Shown: positions 28,774-37,607 of the stretch, piece by piece | Position numbering within the stretch: position 1 is the first letter of the stretch | Layout of the letters: each line of letters begins with the position of its first letter | Assembly (NCBI RefSeq): GCF_023674465.1 | Contig: NZ_CP098400.1 | Span: 248,001-312,000, forward strand | From: Xiashengella succiniciproducens | GTDB taxonomy: Bacteria > Bacteroidota > Bacteroidia > Bacteroidales > Marinilabiliaceae | Length of the DNA stretch: 64,000 bases | Reading direction: 5' to 3' | The notes under the pieces: generated by a model | What the model was told of the DNA's origin: nothing | Database searches by the model: none | The model's input: only the letters and a program-made list of their open reading frames with translations | Program-made: the position numbers and the translations under genes

Positions 28774-29733
28774 ATGAAGACAGCAGGCCAACTGATTCAG
28801 GAGCTGACAAAACCAGGATTTTCGTTTGAATTGCTGCCCCCGATGAAGGGCAACAGCATAAAGGGGGTATACCGTACAATCGACCAGCTTAAGGAGTTCA
28901 ATCCCCTCTTTATAAATATCACATCGCACCGCGAGGAGGCCGTGTACAGAAATACAGAGAATGGTCTGTTTGAAAGGCGTGTTATACGTAAAAGGCCCGG
29001 TACCGTGGCAGTTGCGGCTTCAATTCAACATAAGTATGGGATTAAGGTAATACCTCATATTATATGCAGTGGTTTTACCAAAAGTGAAACTGAATATGCC
29101 CTGATAGATCTTAACTTCCTGGGAATACACGACCTATTGTTGTTGCGAGGTGACAAACCCCGCAGACCTGATCCTCTGGATGTTCCCAGTGGAGAGGTTA
29201 ATGCCCATGCAATAGATCTTATCGGGCAGGTCAACAACCTAAACAAGGGAATCTTCCTTGATGACACACTTGCTGAGGCTTTTGAAACGCCATTCAGTTA
29301 CGGAGTAGCCGGCTATCCTGAAAAGCATGAGGAAGCACCAAACCTTGACTCGGATATCTACTGGCTTAAGAAGAAGGTTGAAGCCGGGGCTGAATATGTG
29401 GTGACCCAGATGTTTTTCGACAATGCCAAATACTACGCCTTTGTTGAACGTTGCCGTCAGGTTGGTATTAATGTTCCCATTATTCCCGGATTAAAACCTC
29501 TTACCTTCCTGAATCAACTGACAGTTTTGCCTCGTATATTTCATGTTGATATTCCTGAGGATTTTGCAAAGGAACTACGTAAGTGCAAGAATGATGAGGA
29601 AGCAACCAGGGTGGGTGTAGAGTGGACTACTATGCAGTCGAAGGACCTGCTTGCAAATGGGGTTAACCTGATTCATTTCTACACGCTGATGGCAACAAAC
29701 AGTGTCAGACAAGTGGCCTCTGCCATTTATTAA
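28774..29733 (+). CDS. metF: 5,10-Methylenetetrahydrofolate reductase
   Basis: Flavoprotein reducing methylene-THF to methyl-THF, the methyl donor for MetH encoded 13 bp upstream. 319 residues from ATG 28774; an in-frame start inside metH (28672) is rejected. Signatures are the N-terminal FSFELLPP, with the catalytic Glu, NITSH, LLLRGDKPR (FAD/folate region), YPEKHEEAPN and AEYVVTQMFFDN. The protein is slightly longer than E. coli MetF (296). recX follows after 5 bp, so the operon appears to be metH-metF-recX. Confidence 0.96.
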   Translation: MKTAGQLIQELTKPGFSFELLPPMKGNSIKGVYRTIDQLKEFNPLFINITSHREEAVYRNTENGLFERRVIRKRPGTVAVAASIQHKYGIKVIPHIICSGFTKSETEYALIDLNFLGIHDLLLLRGDKPRRPDPLDVPSGEVNAHAIDLIGQVNNLNKGIFLDDTLAEAFETPFSYGVAGYPEKHEEAPNLDSDIYWLKKKVEAGAEYVVTQMFFDNAKYYAFVERCRQVGINVPIIPGLKPLTFLNQLTVLPRIFHVDIPEDFAKELRKCKNDEEATRVGVEWTTMQSKDLLANGVNLIHFYTLMATNSVRQVASAIY

Positions 29734-29738
29734 TTCTG

Positions 29739-30194
29739 ATGGATCCTGCAAAAGCATATTACAAGGCGGCTGCAATCTGTGCCCGCTCGGAGCAGTGTAT
29801 CTCAGCAATACGTACCAGGCTCCTGAAGTGGGAACTTGAGGAGACTGAAGCCGCTAAAATCATTAAGCGCCTTGTCGATGAGAAATTCATCGATGAGAGT
29901 CGCTATGCAGGATTCTTTGTGAGGGATAAAGCACGCTTTAACAAGTGGGGCCCCAAAAAGATTGCCTGGCAGCTAAGGCAAAAGGGACTCCCTGAAGATG
30001 TAATCCGGGAGGCTATAGACAGTGTGCCATGGGACAATGTGGCAGAGGATCTTGAGGAATTGCTACGTAAAAAACTTGCAGGACTAAAGCAGGATGATCC
30101 ATATAAAAAGAAGGCAGCACTTGTCCGCTTTGCTGCATCGCGTGGTTTTGGTTTTTCCGATATCGAAAAGGTTCTCGGGAAACTGAAGTTTTAA
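29739..30194 (+). CDS. recX: Regulatory protein RecX
   Basis: Modulates RecA filaments. 151 residues made of three-helix repeats: an N-terminal repeat AAAICARSEQCISAIRTRLLKW, a central one KRLVDEKFIDESRYAGFFVRDKARFNKWGPKKIAWQLRQKG (broken here only by prose), and a C-terminal one ending RGFGFSDIEKVLGKLKF. The DExRYAxxFVRDK and GPxKIxxxLRxKG motifs are the family hallmarks. It sits 5 bp after metF, away from recA, as often in Bacteroidota. No terminator is obvious behind it. Confidence 0.93.
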   Translation: MDPAKAYYKAAAICARSEQCISAIRTRLLKWELEETEAAKIIKRLVDEKFIDESRYAGFFVRDKARFNKWGPKKIAWQLRQKGLPEDVIREAIDSVPWDNVAEDLEELLRKKLAGLKQDDPYKKKAALVRFAASRGFGFSDIEKVLGKLKF

Positions 30195-30367
30195 GCTGGA
30201 CCTGAGTCCGCTTAGGGGACAATCTCATAATAGCTAAATATGATATGCTTATCCAAAGAGTGCTTGTCGCCCGGACAATGCCAACAATGGTCGTGATAGC
30301 CGGATAGGACTGGAGGCAGAGCTTGTCAAAGCCGGGTAGAGACCTGCTTATTATGCTCGGTGATTAT
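30195..30367. other. Intergenic stretch with no convincing gene
   Basis: 173 bp between the convergent recX and flippase-like genes. A 20-codon frame from 30245 (MLIQRVLVARTMPTMVVIAG) and fragments in other frames look faintly protein-like (EAELVKAG, RDLLIMLGDYL) but are interrupted. It could be the remnant of a decayed gene. No terminator or tRNA is seen. Confidence 0.25.
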
Positions 30368-31234
30368 TTAACTCTCTTTTAAGATAGCAGCCGGTTTGAT
30401 AGTATAGATAATTCCCGGCAGCGCAGTAATTGCAGAAGCAGTATAGAACAGAAGGCTAAGGGCTATTGCTGATCCCTCATTCACACCAAGATACTGGGCT
30501 CCCCATAGAAATACAAGCTCTCTTGCTCCAATTCCACCTAAGGTAATAGGAAGAGATCCTGCAATTGCGGACAGGAAAAACAAAAACAGATAGGCATCAT
30601 ACATATGTCTGGCATCTATATGCAGGGAGGCCAGAATCAGTACTGCAGACAGCATCTGAAGCATCTGAACGCAAATAGCCCATCCCATAACCCGGGGAAA
30701 TGCTGGCAGTAGCTTCTTATTTACAATATAGAGAAATAGGTAAAAAGCAGCAGCAACCAGGGGGATTGCTACCCAGGCCAGGTTTTTAAAGGGAATATTA
30801 TAGTCCAGCATTGGGATAAAGACCAATAGCAGAATGACGATAATTGAAAGACCACTTACCCTGTCTGACAATATGGCCCCAATAACGGTTTTCAGATTAC
30901 TCTTCTTATACTTACCAAGCAGGTATACTTTGAAGCCGTCCCCACCAACACCTCCAGGCAGGAAGAGGTTATAAAACAATCCCAGCCAGTACAGTTTAAT
31001 GTTCTCTTTTTGTGTAATGGTTATGGGAACCAGATTGAATAGATTTCTTAGCCTGAATGAAGCTGCAAGCTGGGATATTGTGTATGCAGCAAGAGCGGCC
31101 AAAAGGAGCAGTAAATCTGCACTCCTGACCTTTTCCATAATTTCGGCAATATCAATGCGTGAGACTACATAGTACACAGCAAGACAGCTTACAACTACTT
31201 TTAATATGTTATTCAGAATCTTCCTGGAACTCAT
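30368..31234 (-). CDS. Lysylphosphatidylglycerol synthase/UPF0104-type flippase-domain membrane protein
   Basis: 288 residues, almost entirely hydrophobic, with about seven to eight helices. The family segments are visible: LYWLGLFYNLFLPGGVGGDGFKVYLL (conserved GxxGGDxxR/K-type loop), then SDRVSGL, then ITLGGIGARELVF. These occur in the membrane half of MprF-like proteins and in the stand-alone YbhN/AglD family. No soluble transferase domain is present, so it is probably a lipid-related transporter or flippase, substrate unknown. ATG at 31234 (MSSRKILN) is chosen over a TTG one codon upstream. It is divergent from the nitroreductase gene. Confidence 0.85.
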   Translation of the reverse strand: MSSRKILNNILKVVVSCLAVYYVVSRIDIAEIMEKVRSADLLLLLAALAAYTISQLAASFRLRNLFNLVPITITQKENIKLYWLGLFYNLFLPGGVGGDGFKVYLLGKYKKSNLKTVIGAILSDRVSGLSIIVILLLVFIPMLDYNIPFKNLAWVAIPLVAAAFYLFLYIVNKKLLPAFPRVMGWAICVQMLQMLSAVLILASLHIDARHMYDAYLFLFFLSAIAGSLPITLGGIGARELVFLWGAQYLGVNEGSAIALSLLFYTASAITALPGIIYTIKPAAILKES

Positions 31235-31277
31235 CAATAGGCATTAAGCCTCAAAAATAGTACTTTTTGCTTTCAAA

Positions 31278-31302
31278 GTTCCAAAAAGAGCTATTTTGGA
31301 AC
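31278..31302. promoter_or_regulatory. Perfect 9-bp inverted repeat between divergent genes
   Basis: GTTCCAAAA (31278-31286) and TTTTGGAAC (31294-31302) with a 7-nt spacer; centre-to-centre distance is about 16 bp. It lies 44 bp from the flippase-like start and 72 bp from the nitroreductase start. This is the geometry of a dimeric repressor operator controlling one or both genes. Confidence 0.55.
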
Positions 31303-31373
31303 ACACTTATCATCTTTAAAACCTGATTCTTTAGTAATTTGCAGGCCCAAATTTTTAAATATATGTTAGCTAT

Positions 31374-31973
31374 ATGAAGTTTATAGATATTGCAAAGAAC
31401 AGATACACAACAAAGAAGTACCTCGGTGGAAGGAAGTTGGACAGGGATATCATTGACCAGTTGAAGGAGATACTAAGAATGTGTCCTTCATCTATCAACA
31501 GTCAGCCCTGGAAGTTTACATTTATTGAAGATCAGGAGCTTAAGAACCAGTTGGCTCTGTCATCAAGGCATAATGATGAAAGGGTGAGAAATGCTTCCCT
31601 GATCGTTGTATTCAGTGCAATGAATGAAGTAGGGATATTTGAGGAGCACCTGACAAAGAATCTTCCTCCAAGAGCCCTGGATTATTTCACTAACAATATT
31701 AAGCCCCGTGGTGAAGCCGAGATTAAGGTATGGATGCAGCATCAGGTTTATATTTCTCTTGGGTTCTTCCTTGCAGCCTGCGCATCTATGGGTCTTGACT
31801 CCACTCCAATGGAGGGTATAATAAGGGATGATTATGACAAAGCCCTTGGAATAACAGGATATCGCACCATGTTTGCAGTGGCCGTTGGTTTCAGAGATCC
31901 TGAGGATGAAAATCAACCAACGATTACTCCAAAGCTTAGACGTCCACTTGAGGATGTAATAACAGAAAAGTAA
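31374..31973 (+). CDS. NAD(P)H nitroreductase-family flavoprotein (NfsB-like)
   Basis: 199 residues with the nitroreductase fold. FMN phosphate-binding residues lie at the N-terminus in RYTTKKYLGG, then RMCPSSINSQPWKFTFIE, and the C-terminal segment FAVAVGFRDPEDENQPTITPKLRRPLEDVI matches NfsB-like dihydropteridine/nitro reductases. Such enzymes reduce quinones, nitroaromatics or flavins with NAD(P)H; the physiological substrate is not evident. It is monocistronic, with an operator-like inverted repeat upstream (31278-31302) and a strong terminator directly behind the stop codon. Confidence 0.92.
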   Translation: MKFIDIAKNRYTTKKYLGGRKLDRDIIDQLKEILRMCPSSINSQPWKFTFIEDQELKNQLALSSRHNDERVRNASLIVVFSAMNEVGIFEEHLTKNLPPRALDYFTNNIKPRGEAEIKVWMQHQVYISLGFFLAACASMGLDSTPMEGIIRDDYDKALGITGYRTMFAVAVGFRDPEDENQPTITPKLRRPLEDVITEK

Positions 31974-31974
31974 T

Positions 31975-32007
31975 AAAAAACCCTCTGCTGTGGGCAGAGG
32001 GTTTTTT
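31975..32007. terminator. Intrinsic terminator after nitroreductase gene
   Basis: A 14-bp stem (31975-31988 with 31994-32007): A6-CCCTCTGC, loop TGTGG, GCAGAGGG-T6. It starts one base after the stop codon and is also oriented correctly for kamA on the other strand. Confidence 0.95.
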
Positions 32008-32129
32008 ATACTTACCATTCTTATTATACCAGAAATGAACTCCTGATGAACTTTCTTTATTTTATTTTCCTTACAAGTTAGTATAGGTTCACTATCTTTT
32101 ACGGCTGAGTCTTGAATTGTCTGGAATGC

Positions 32130-33431
32130 CTAGTTTAGCAATAACTCTGCCAGTTCATCCTCATAGAAGAATGAGTCTGCACCAAAGGCGGGTTCAAGAT
32201 CATCCAGCCAGTATGCATTCTTATTAAAGCGCGCAAAGAAGGGACGGCCTACCCAGTCATTGTTCCTTCCCTGAATAAACTCAAGGACAAAGACCTTTTC
32301 TCCATTTACATCAGTTACTCCAGCAATACGTATCTTACCCGGACTTGATGACATTGACGGTCCTCTGACTGTTCTAGCAACGCCGCTGACACTTGAATAT
32401 GCTCTTCTGAAAATATCCCAGGCTCTGTCAAGACTTACCCCGAAATATTCCTGGGCTCCTGTATCCCTTGCAATAAACATATAGTAGGGTATCATTCCAA
32501 GTTGTACCTGCTTCTTCCACATAGTTGCCCAAATACCAGATTTGGCATTAATATGCTTAAGCAATGGCGACTGAGTTCTAATCTGTGCTCCTGTTTCCCT
32601 TATCTTCTTTATTGCTTTAATTACGGCTTCAGTTTCAAGTTCTCGTGGATGATTAAAGTGTGCCATAAAGCATAGAGATTTACCTGCATCTGTTATCTTG
32701 CGGAATACTCCAAGTATTTCTTCTGCATCCGGGTCCGTCAGGTATCTGTATGGCCAGAAAGAAAGAGTTTTGCTTCCGATTCTGATGTTTTGAAGATGAG
32801 GTAAGTCTGCTTCCAGCAGAGCAGATACATAGGTGTCAAGTACTGAAGCTTTCATAACCATCGGATCTCCTCCGGTTATCAATATGTCTGTAATCTCCTC
32901 ATGCTCACGAATATATCCGATAATGTTTTCAATTTCCTTCATGGCAAACTTGATGCTGTCGGTAGTGACAAACTGTGGCCATCTGAAGCAGAAAGTACAG
33001 TAGGCATGGCAGGTCTGCCCCTGAGAAGGAAAGAAAAGCAATGTTTCATTGTACTTATGCTGTACACCTTGCATCATTTCTCCCATATAAACCGGGATAT
33101 TATGAGCTTGCCCGGCCGGATGAGGGTTTAATTCTTTTCTGATTTCTTCGGAAGCACTTTTTATTACTGAAGGATCTTCCTCATTCAATATCAATTTCTC
33201 AATTCTTGTGAAGTGTTCCGGTTTTAACATTCCTTTCTGAGGAAAATTAAGTATGTACATTGGATCGTTCTGGTAGTTGTCCCAATCAATCAATTCGCTG
33301 ACAACATAATTATTTGTCTTGAATGGCAGTACCCGGGATACTACATCAATATTATGCAGATCTTCTTTAGAAACCTTTGACAATTGTGCAATCTGCATAT
33401 AATTGCGAGGGGTATAAGTTTGATATATCAT
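32130..33431 (-). CDS. KamA-family radical SAM protein (lysine 2,3-aminomutase-like)
   Basis: 433 residues from ATG 33431 (MIYQTYTPRNYMQ); a GTG-started extension at 33491 is possible but less likely. Radical SAM cysteines are C141, C145 and C148 in CHAYCTFC, followed by ITGGDPMVM and HFNHPREL. A lysine in SSSPGKIRI occupies the position of the PLP-binding lysine of lysine aminomutases, although the usual glycine-rich PGGGGK is not kept. It may be an aminomutase on lysine, glutamate or another substrate. It lies downstream of rodA but has its own excellent promoter and a 230-nt leader. Confidence 0.88.
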   Translation of the reverse strand: MIYQTYTPRNYMQIAQLSKVSKEDLHNIDVVSRVLPFKTNNYVVSELIDWDNYQNDPMYILNFPQKGMLKPEHFTRIEKLILNEEDPSVIKSASEEIRKELNPHPAGQAHNIPVYMGEMMQGVQHKYNETLLFFPSQGQTCHAYCTFCFRWPQFVTTDSIKFAMKEIENIIGYIREHEEITDILITGGDPMVMKASVLDTYVSALLEADLPHLQNIRIGSKTLSFWPYRYLTDPDAEEILGVFRKITDAGKSLCFMAHFNHPRELETEAVIKAIKKIRETGAQIRTQSPLLKHINAKSGIWATMWKKQVQLGMIPYYMFIARDTGAQEYFGVSLDRAWDIFRRAYSSVSGVARTVRGPSMSSSPGKIRIAGVTDVNGEKVFVLEFIQGRNNDWVGRPFFARFNKNAYWLDDLEPAFGADSFFYEDELAELLLN

Positions 33432-33800
33432 GATTCTTAGGTGTTTAGTTGTCGTTACAATGCCTGAAAAGCGAGATGGCAATGCCAGCACAACCCCAAG
33501 GGCGTGCGCATCTAAGAATATGCCGTAATATCCAGTTATACCTACTATAAGCAGGCAGTAAGGAGACCCACTAAGGGGTTTAACAGAATCGCTTAATAAG
33601 CGTAATCAGGTCTTTTGGATTTCTGACCGGGGCAGGGAAATTACATGGGGCAGAAATATTACAACTACAAATATAGCAAAAAATCAAGGGCTTACAAAAT
33701 GAAATTTATATTAGGATGCAATTTACTATTGACAGACTCCCGGGATAATTCTGGTAATAAGCAATATAGAAAGGTAACAAAAATTGTCCAGGACAGTGTC
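33432..33800 (-). other. 369-bp non-coding stretch: rodA trailer, kamA promoter and long leader
   Basis: Between rodA and kamA, both on the minus strand. Next to the rodA stop is a small TGTCC/GGACA repeat followed by a T-run (33784-33794), a weak terminator at best. The kamA promoter is at 33668-33699. From the predicted start near 33660 the leader runs about 230 nt, with short stems such as CGCTT/AAGCG around 33590-33602. No conserved riboswitch class is recognised and no ORF over 25 codons looks real. Confidence 0.6.
33668..33699 (-). promoter_or_regulatory. Promoter of the KamA-family gene
   Basis: On the minus strand: TTTTG (complement of 33695-33699), exactly 19 nt, then TATATTTG (complement of 33668-33675). 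Both elements and the spacing match the Bacteroidota housekeeping promoter. Confidence 0.8.
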
Positions 33801-35219
33801 TTACCTTAGCAACTCGGTTCTGTTTGTGTCTAGTTTCAGGAAGATAAACAGCAGGATTGAAAAACCCCATAATGAGGAACCTCCATAGCTAAAAAAGGGA
33901 AGTGGGATACCAATTACAGGAGCCAGGCCAATTGTCATTCCAATATTGACAAGTAAGTGGAAAAAGAAAATTGATGCCACAGCATAGCCATATACCCGGC
34001 TAAATGCCGAGTGTTGCCTTTCGGCTAGCACTACAAGCCTTAAGAGCAGGCAAACAAAGAGTATTATCACGGCAGATGTGCCAAGGAAGCCCCACTCCTC
34101 ACCAACAGTGCAAAAGATAAAGTCGGTACTCTGCTCCGGAACAAAGTTGAACTTGGTCTGAGTTCCCTGCAGGAAACCTTTTCCTGAAAAACCGCCTGAG
34201 CCTATTGCAATCTTTGATTGATTGACATTGTATCCTGCTCCAAGAGGATCCTGCTTAAGCCCTAACATTACCAGTATACGGGACTTCTGATAATCGCTTA
34301 GCATCTTCTCAAAAATATAGTCTGACGAGTATGCAAAGGCAAGCGAGCCCCAAAACAGGATCAGACTGGATACTACTGCCTTGTACCTGCGAAGTACCGT
34401 GACTGAGATCAGATATAGTGATGCAGCTGACATTCCTGCAAGAATGGCCTTAAAGTGGTCAATCCCTCCTGTAAGATGAAATACTAGTTGGCAAATTCCA
34501 TAACATAAAGCGGCAATACCAAGTGATATAAGTGCGAGTTTACGTTGTTTTCTCAAGAATAGCAGAATGAAAAAGACTGCAACAAGGAGCAACTCAATAT
34601 ATAGGTTTGATATAAGCAGAGTTAGGATAAAGATCACGATAGCCATTATTCCGAAAAAAAGAATCAAAGGCGTCATGCCCTCTCTGAAAAATACTATAAG
34701 TAGGGAAAAAAATACAAGGGCTGAACCCATATCATTTTGAAGGATTATTATAGCTACCGGAAGCAACCAGACTGTTACAAGTACCACCAAATCCTGTATA
34801 CGGGTAAAGGAGAACTGAAAGCGACTTAATATCTTGCCTATTGTCAGTGCTGTTGCAACTTTTGCAAGCTCTACCGGCTGGAAACTAAAAGACCCTATCC
34901 TAAACCATGAATGGGCGCTGTTGACCTCGACACCCAAAAAGATTACAAGAATAAGCATCAATATTGTAATTGCGTAGAATATAAAGGCAAAGGCAGTAAA
35001 GAACTTGCTGTCAATCAACATGAGCAAGCCAATTGTTACGAAGCTGATACCTATCCACATCAGCTGTTTCATGTACTCGAGTGAGAGGTCGAATACAAAA
35101 CCTCCGTCAGGGTCGGTATTGGCAGCGAATATATTCAGCCACCCGAAACAAACCAGTATCAGGTACAACATCGCCGTCAGGCGGTCTATTGATTTTATGG
35201 AACTACTGCTTCCTCTCAT
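33801..35219 (-). CDS. rodA: Rod-shape SEDS glycosyltransferase RodA
   Basis: Peptidoglycan polymerase of the elongasome, partner of PBP2. 472 residues, about 100 more than E. coli RodA. The N-terminal half contains the conserved SAHSWFRIGSFSFQPVELAK segment; the extra length lies in the middle (about 190-310), with additional hydrophobic stretches. The C-terminal half has FCTVGEEWGFLG and VNIGMTIGLAPVIGIPLPFFSYGGSS, the SEDS signature. The start overlaps the mrdA 3' end by 17 bp, so translation is probably coupled. It is the last gene of the purH-mreBCD-mrdA-rodA run. Confidence 0.96.
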   Translation of the reverse strand: MRGSSSSIKSIDRLTAMLYLILVCFGWLNIFAANTDPDGGFVFDLSLEYMKQLMWIGISFVTIGLLMLIDSKFFTAFAFIFYAITILMLILVIFLGVEVNSAHSWFRIGSFSFQPVELAKVATALTIGKILSRFQFSFTRIQDLVVLVTVWLLPVAIIILQNDMGSALVFFSLLIVFFREGMTPLILFFGIMAIVIFILTLLISNLYIELLLVAVFFILLFLRKQRKLALISLGIAALCYGICQLVFHLTGGIDHFKAILAGMSAASLYLISVTVLRRYKAVVSSLILFWGSLAFAYSSDYIFEKMLSDYQKSRILVMLGLKQDPLGAGYNVNQSKIAIGSGGFSGKGFLQGTQTKFNFVPEQSTDFIFCTVGEEWGFLGTSAVIILFVCLLLRLVVLAERQHSAFSRVYGYAVASIFFFHLLVNIGMTIGLAPVIGIPLPFFSYGGSSLWGFSILLFIFLKLDTNRTELLR

Positions 35220-37044
35220 TTATCAGATCCAGATTTAGTATTCTGTCCTCCAGCCATTTGCGTGAAGGATCAATACTTTCTTTCAGATATCTTTCTATCA
35301 TCAGACTTGCTATTGGAGCTGCGGTGGATGCTCCGAAGCCGGCATTTTCAACATATACTGCAATAGCAATCTTGGGGTCTTCCTTGGGGGCAAAGGCTAT
35401 AAAAATAGCATGATCTTTTCCGTGAGGGTTTTGCGCCGTACCAGTTTTTCCACAGACTTCTATGCCAGGAATACGGGCGATGCGGGCTGTAGCGCCCGCA
35501 TCGCCATTGACTGCAAGATACATCCCATGAACTATTGGTTCAAAATGCTCAGCATCTATCCCTGTAAAGTGTTTTTCGTTGAAGCGGGAAGGGATGGAAT
35601 CCCCTTCTATTTCCTTTATTACATGAGGGGTGTAAAAATATCCTCTGTTTGCTATAGCAGCAGTCATATTAGCCATTTGCAGAGGGGTAACAAGAAGTTC
35701 TCCCTGTCCTATACCAAGAGAGATAACAGTCAGAGAACCCCAGCTTCCATTGTAGATTCTGTCGTAGTACTCACTACTGGGTACAAATCCTCGGTTTTCG
35801 TTAAAGAAATCACTTCCCAGTCTTTCACCAAAGCCAAAATTTTTCAGGTATGTACGCCATTTTTCAAGAGCAATCTTAGGTGATCCAATGGCCGGATTGT
35901 CAAGAACTGATCTTAATGTAAAACAATAATAGGCATTGCACGAATTTGCAAGTGACGGAGCCAGGCTAAGAGGTGAACTGTGGGAGTGACAGCCTACTGA
36001 TATTCCTCGGGCATGGAAGCCATGGTTGCATGGGAAACTGGTTGATGGTGAAATTACTCCTTCCTGCAAACCAATAAGTCCCATAATGGTTTTGAATGTT
36101 GATCCGGGAGGATAACCCGACATAATGGCTCTGTTAAGCAGTGGATATAGGCTGTCGGTCGATAATGCCGGGAAGTTTCTATTTCGTTCCCGTCCCACAA
36201 GCAAGGACGGATCATAACCCGGACTTGAAACCATTGTAAGTATTTCCCCACTTGACGGTTCGATGGCTATTATGCTGCCAATCTTACCCTTCATTAGTTC
36301 CTCACCATATTTTTGCAGTTCCACATCCAGAGCAACAGAGATATTTTTACCTGCTACTGCAGCTGTGTCCAGCCTTCCTCCACCCATCGGTCCTTTCTCA
36401 AGCCCGTGTACATCGACCATCACATACCTGGCCCCTTTCTTTCCTCTCAGATATTGCTCATAGCTGTTTTCTATCCCGCTAATCCCAATATAGTCACCCA
36501 TTGAGTAATATGGATCCTTCTTTAGCATGCTCTCGTTGATTTCGGCAACATAACCTAAGACGTGAGCAGCGAAGGGGTATTCATATTTTCTTACGGTTCT
36601 TCGTTGGGCATAAAACCCTTTGAACAGATGCAGTTTTTCCTGAAAGTGAGCAAAATGTTCAGCCGACAACTGCTTGTAAAATACTGAAGGCTTGTATGCT
36701 GATATCTTATTTGCCCTTACTGCCTTTTTTACATCGGTAAGCATTGACACAACTTCTTCATCAGGAAGGCCCAGGGCCTTGCTAAACTCAAGTGTGTCAA
36801 AGGACACAACTTCACGGGGCACAATCATGATGTCATAAACGGCCTGATTGGAAACAAGCAGTTTACCGTTTCTGTCATAGATAAGACCTCTGGAAGGATA
36901 TTGTGTAATCTTGCGTTGGGTGTTGTTTTCAGCGTAGTACTTATAGGAAGGGTCAATAACCTGTAACATAAACAGTCTGATAATATATACCAGACCTACC
37001 AGAATAAAGCAAATTCTTATTATTATGGCCCTGTTGCTTATCAC
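35203..37044 (-). CDS. mrdA: Penicillin-binding protein 2 (elongasome transpeptidase)
   Basis: Class B transpeptidase that cross-links peptidoglycan with RodA. 613 residues: one N-terminal membrane helix (about 8-27), a pedestal domain, then the transpeptidase domain with SxxK STFK (315-318), SxN SCN (368-370) and KTGT (533-536). The start is GTG at 37044, with AAGAGG just upstream; no in-frame ATG precedes the membrane helix. It overlaps rodA by 17 bp. A perfect 12-bp GC-rich inverted repeat (35476-35505) lies just 5' of the KTG-coding segment. Confidence 0.97.
   Translation of the reverse strand: MISNRAIIIRICFILVGLVYIIRLFMLQVIDPSYKYYAENNTQRKITQYPSRGLIYDRNGKLLVSNQAVYDIMIVPREVVSFDTLEFSKALGLPDEEVVSMLTDVKKAVRANKISAYKPSVFYKQLSAEHFAHFQEKLHLFKGFYAQRRTVRKYEYPFAAHVLGYVAEINESMLKKDPYYSMGDYIGISGIENSYEQYLRGKKGARYVMVDVHGLEKGPMGGGRLDTAAVAGKNISVALDVELQKYGEELMKGKIGSIIAIEPSSGEILTMVSSPGYDPSLLVGRERNRNFPALSTDSLYPLLNRAIMSGYPPGSTFKTIMGLIGLQEGVISPSTSFPCNHGFHARGISVGCHSHSSPLSLAPSLANSCNAYYCFTLRSVLDNPAIGSPKIALEKWRTYLKNFGFGERLGSDFFNENRGFVPSSEYYDRIYNGSWGSLTVISLGIGQGELLVTPLQMANMTAAIANRGYFYTPHVIKEIEGDSIPSRFNEKHFTGIDAEHFEPIVHGMYLAVNGDAGATARIARIPGIEVCGKTGTAQNPHGKDHAIFIAFAPKEDPKIAIAVYVENAGFGASTAAPIASLMIERYLKESIDPSRKWLEDRILNLDLINERKQ
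35476..35505. repeat. Perfect 12-bp GC-rich inverted repeat inside mrdA
   Basis: GGCGATGCGGGC (35476-35487) and GCCCGCATCGCC (35494-35505) with 6-nt spacer TGTAGC. The mRNA would form a very stable hairpin in the GDAGATARIARI coding segment, about 270 nt before the stop. Confidence 0.92.
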
Positions 37045-37088
37045 CTCTTAGCGTTTATATTTCTGGTGTCTTTATTTACCTATCTATA

Positions 37089-37607
37089 CTAATACTTTCG
37101 CTCAGCCTTTACTGTGAACAGGATGACTATAAATATAGTGATTAAAGTGGCCAGCGAACTAAAAATGCTTTTCTGCAGGGTGAAAAAAAAGTTTCCCAAT
37201 GAGAAGGCTTCTATTGTAGATAGGAACAGATGATGGGCAAATACTGCCAGTGCCGTATACTTGAAAAACCACCCAAAGCCAAGATGGGACGGCAGTGGCA
37301 GACTGCCTGATTCATAGCCGTCATGGGGTCCAAAAAAACGCAGAAGTGCAGGCCTTAAAAAAGCAAGAAACACTGTTGCTGAAGCATGCATCCCGGGTGT
37401 ATTCAGAAAGATATCAATTATCAATCCGGTAAAGAAGCCGGTAATCATTAGCAACCAGTTGGGCATCTCCAGAGGGAGAACCAGAATGAAAAGTACATAC
37501 AACCAAGGGTTGATATAGCCCCCCAGATTCAGGTTGTTGAGGATTAACACCTGAACGGCCATAATGCCTATAAAGCCCAGAAAATATCTTCCCAGATTGT
37601 CAATCAT
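37089..37607 (-). CDS. mreD: Rod-shape-determining membrane protein MreD
   Basis: 172 residues, about five transmembrane helices, with the family segment MPNWLLMITGFFTGLIIDIF and PGMHASATVFLAFLRP. Part of the MreBCD-RodA-PBP2 elongation complex. Its start overlaps the mreC end by 8 bp. The family is poorly conserved, so the call rests on helix pattern, this motif and position between mreC and mrdA. Confidence 0.92.
   Translation of the reverse strand: MIDNLGRYFLGFIGIMAVQVLILNNLNLGGYINPWLYVLFILVLPLEMPNWLLMITGFFTGLIIDIFLNTPGMHASATVFLAFLRPALLRFFGPHDGYESGSLPLPSHLGFGWFFKYTALAVFAHHLFLSTIEAFSLGNFFFTLQKSIFSSLATLITIFIVILFTVKAERKY

Noticed and set aside
33432-33660. Lysine or cobalamin riboswitch before kamA
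   Set aside because: None of the conserved core motifs of these classes is seen; only generic stems are present.
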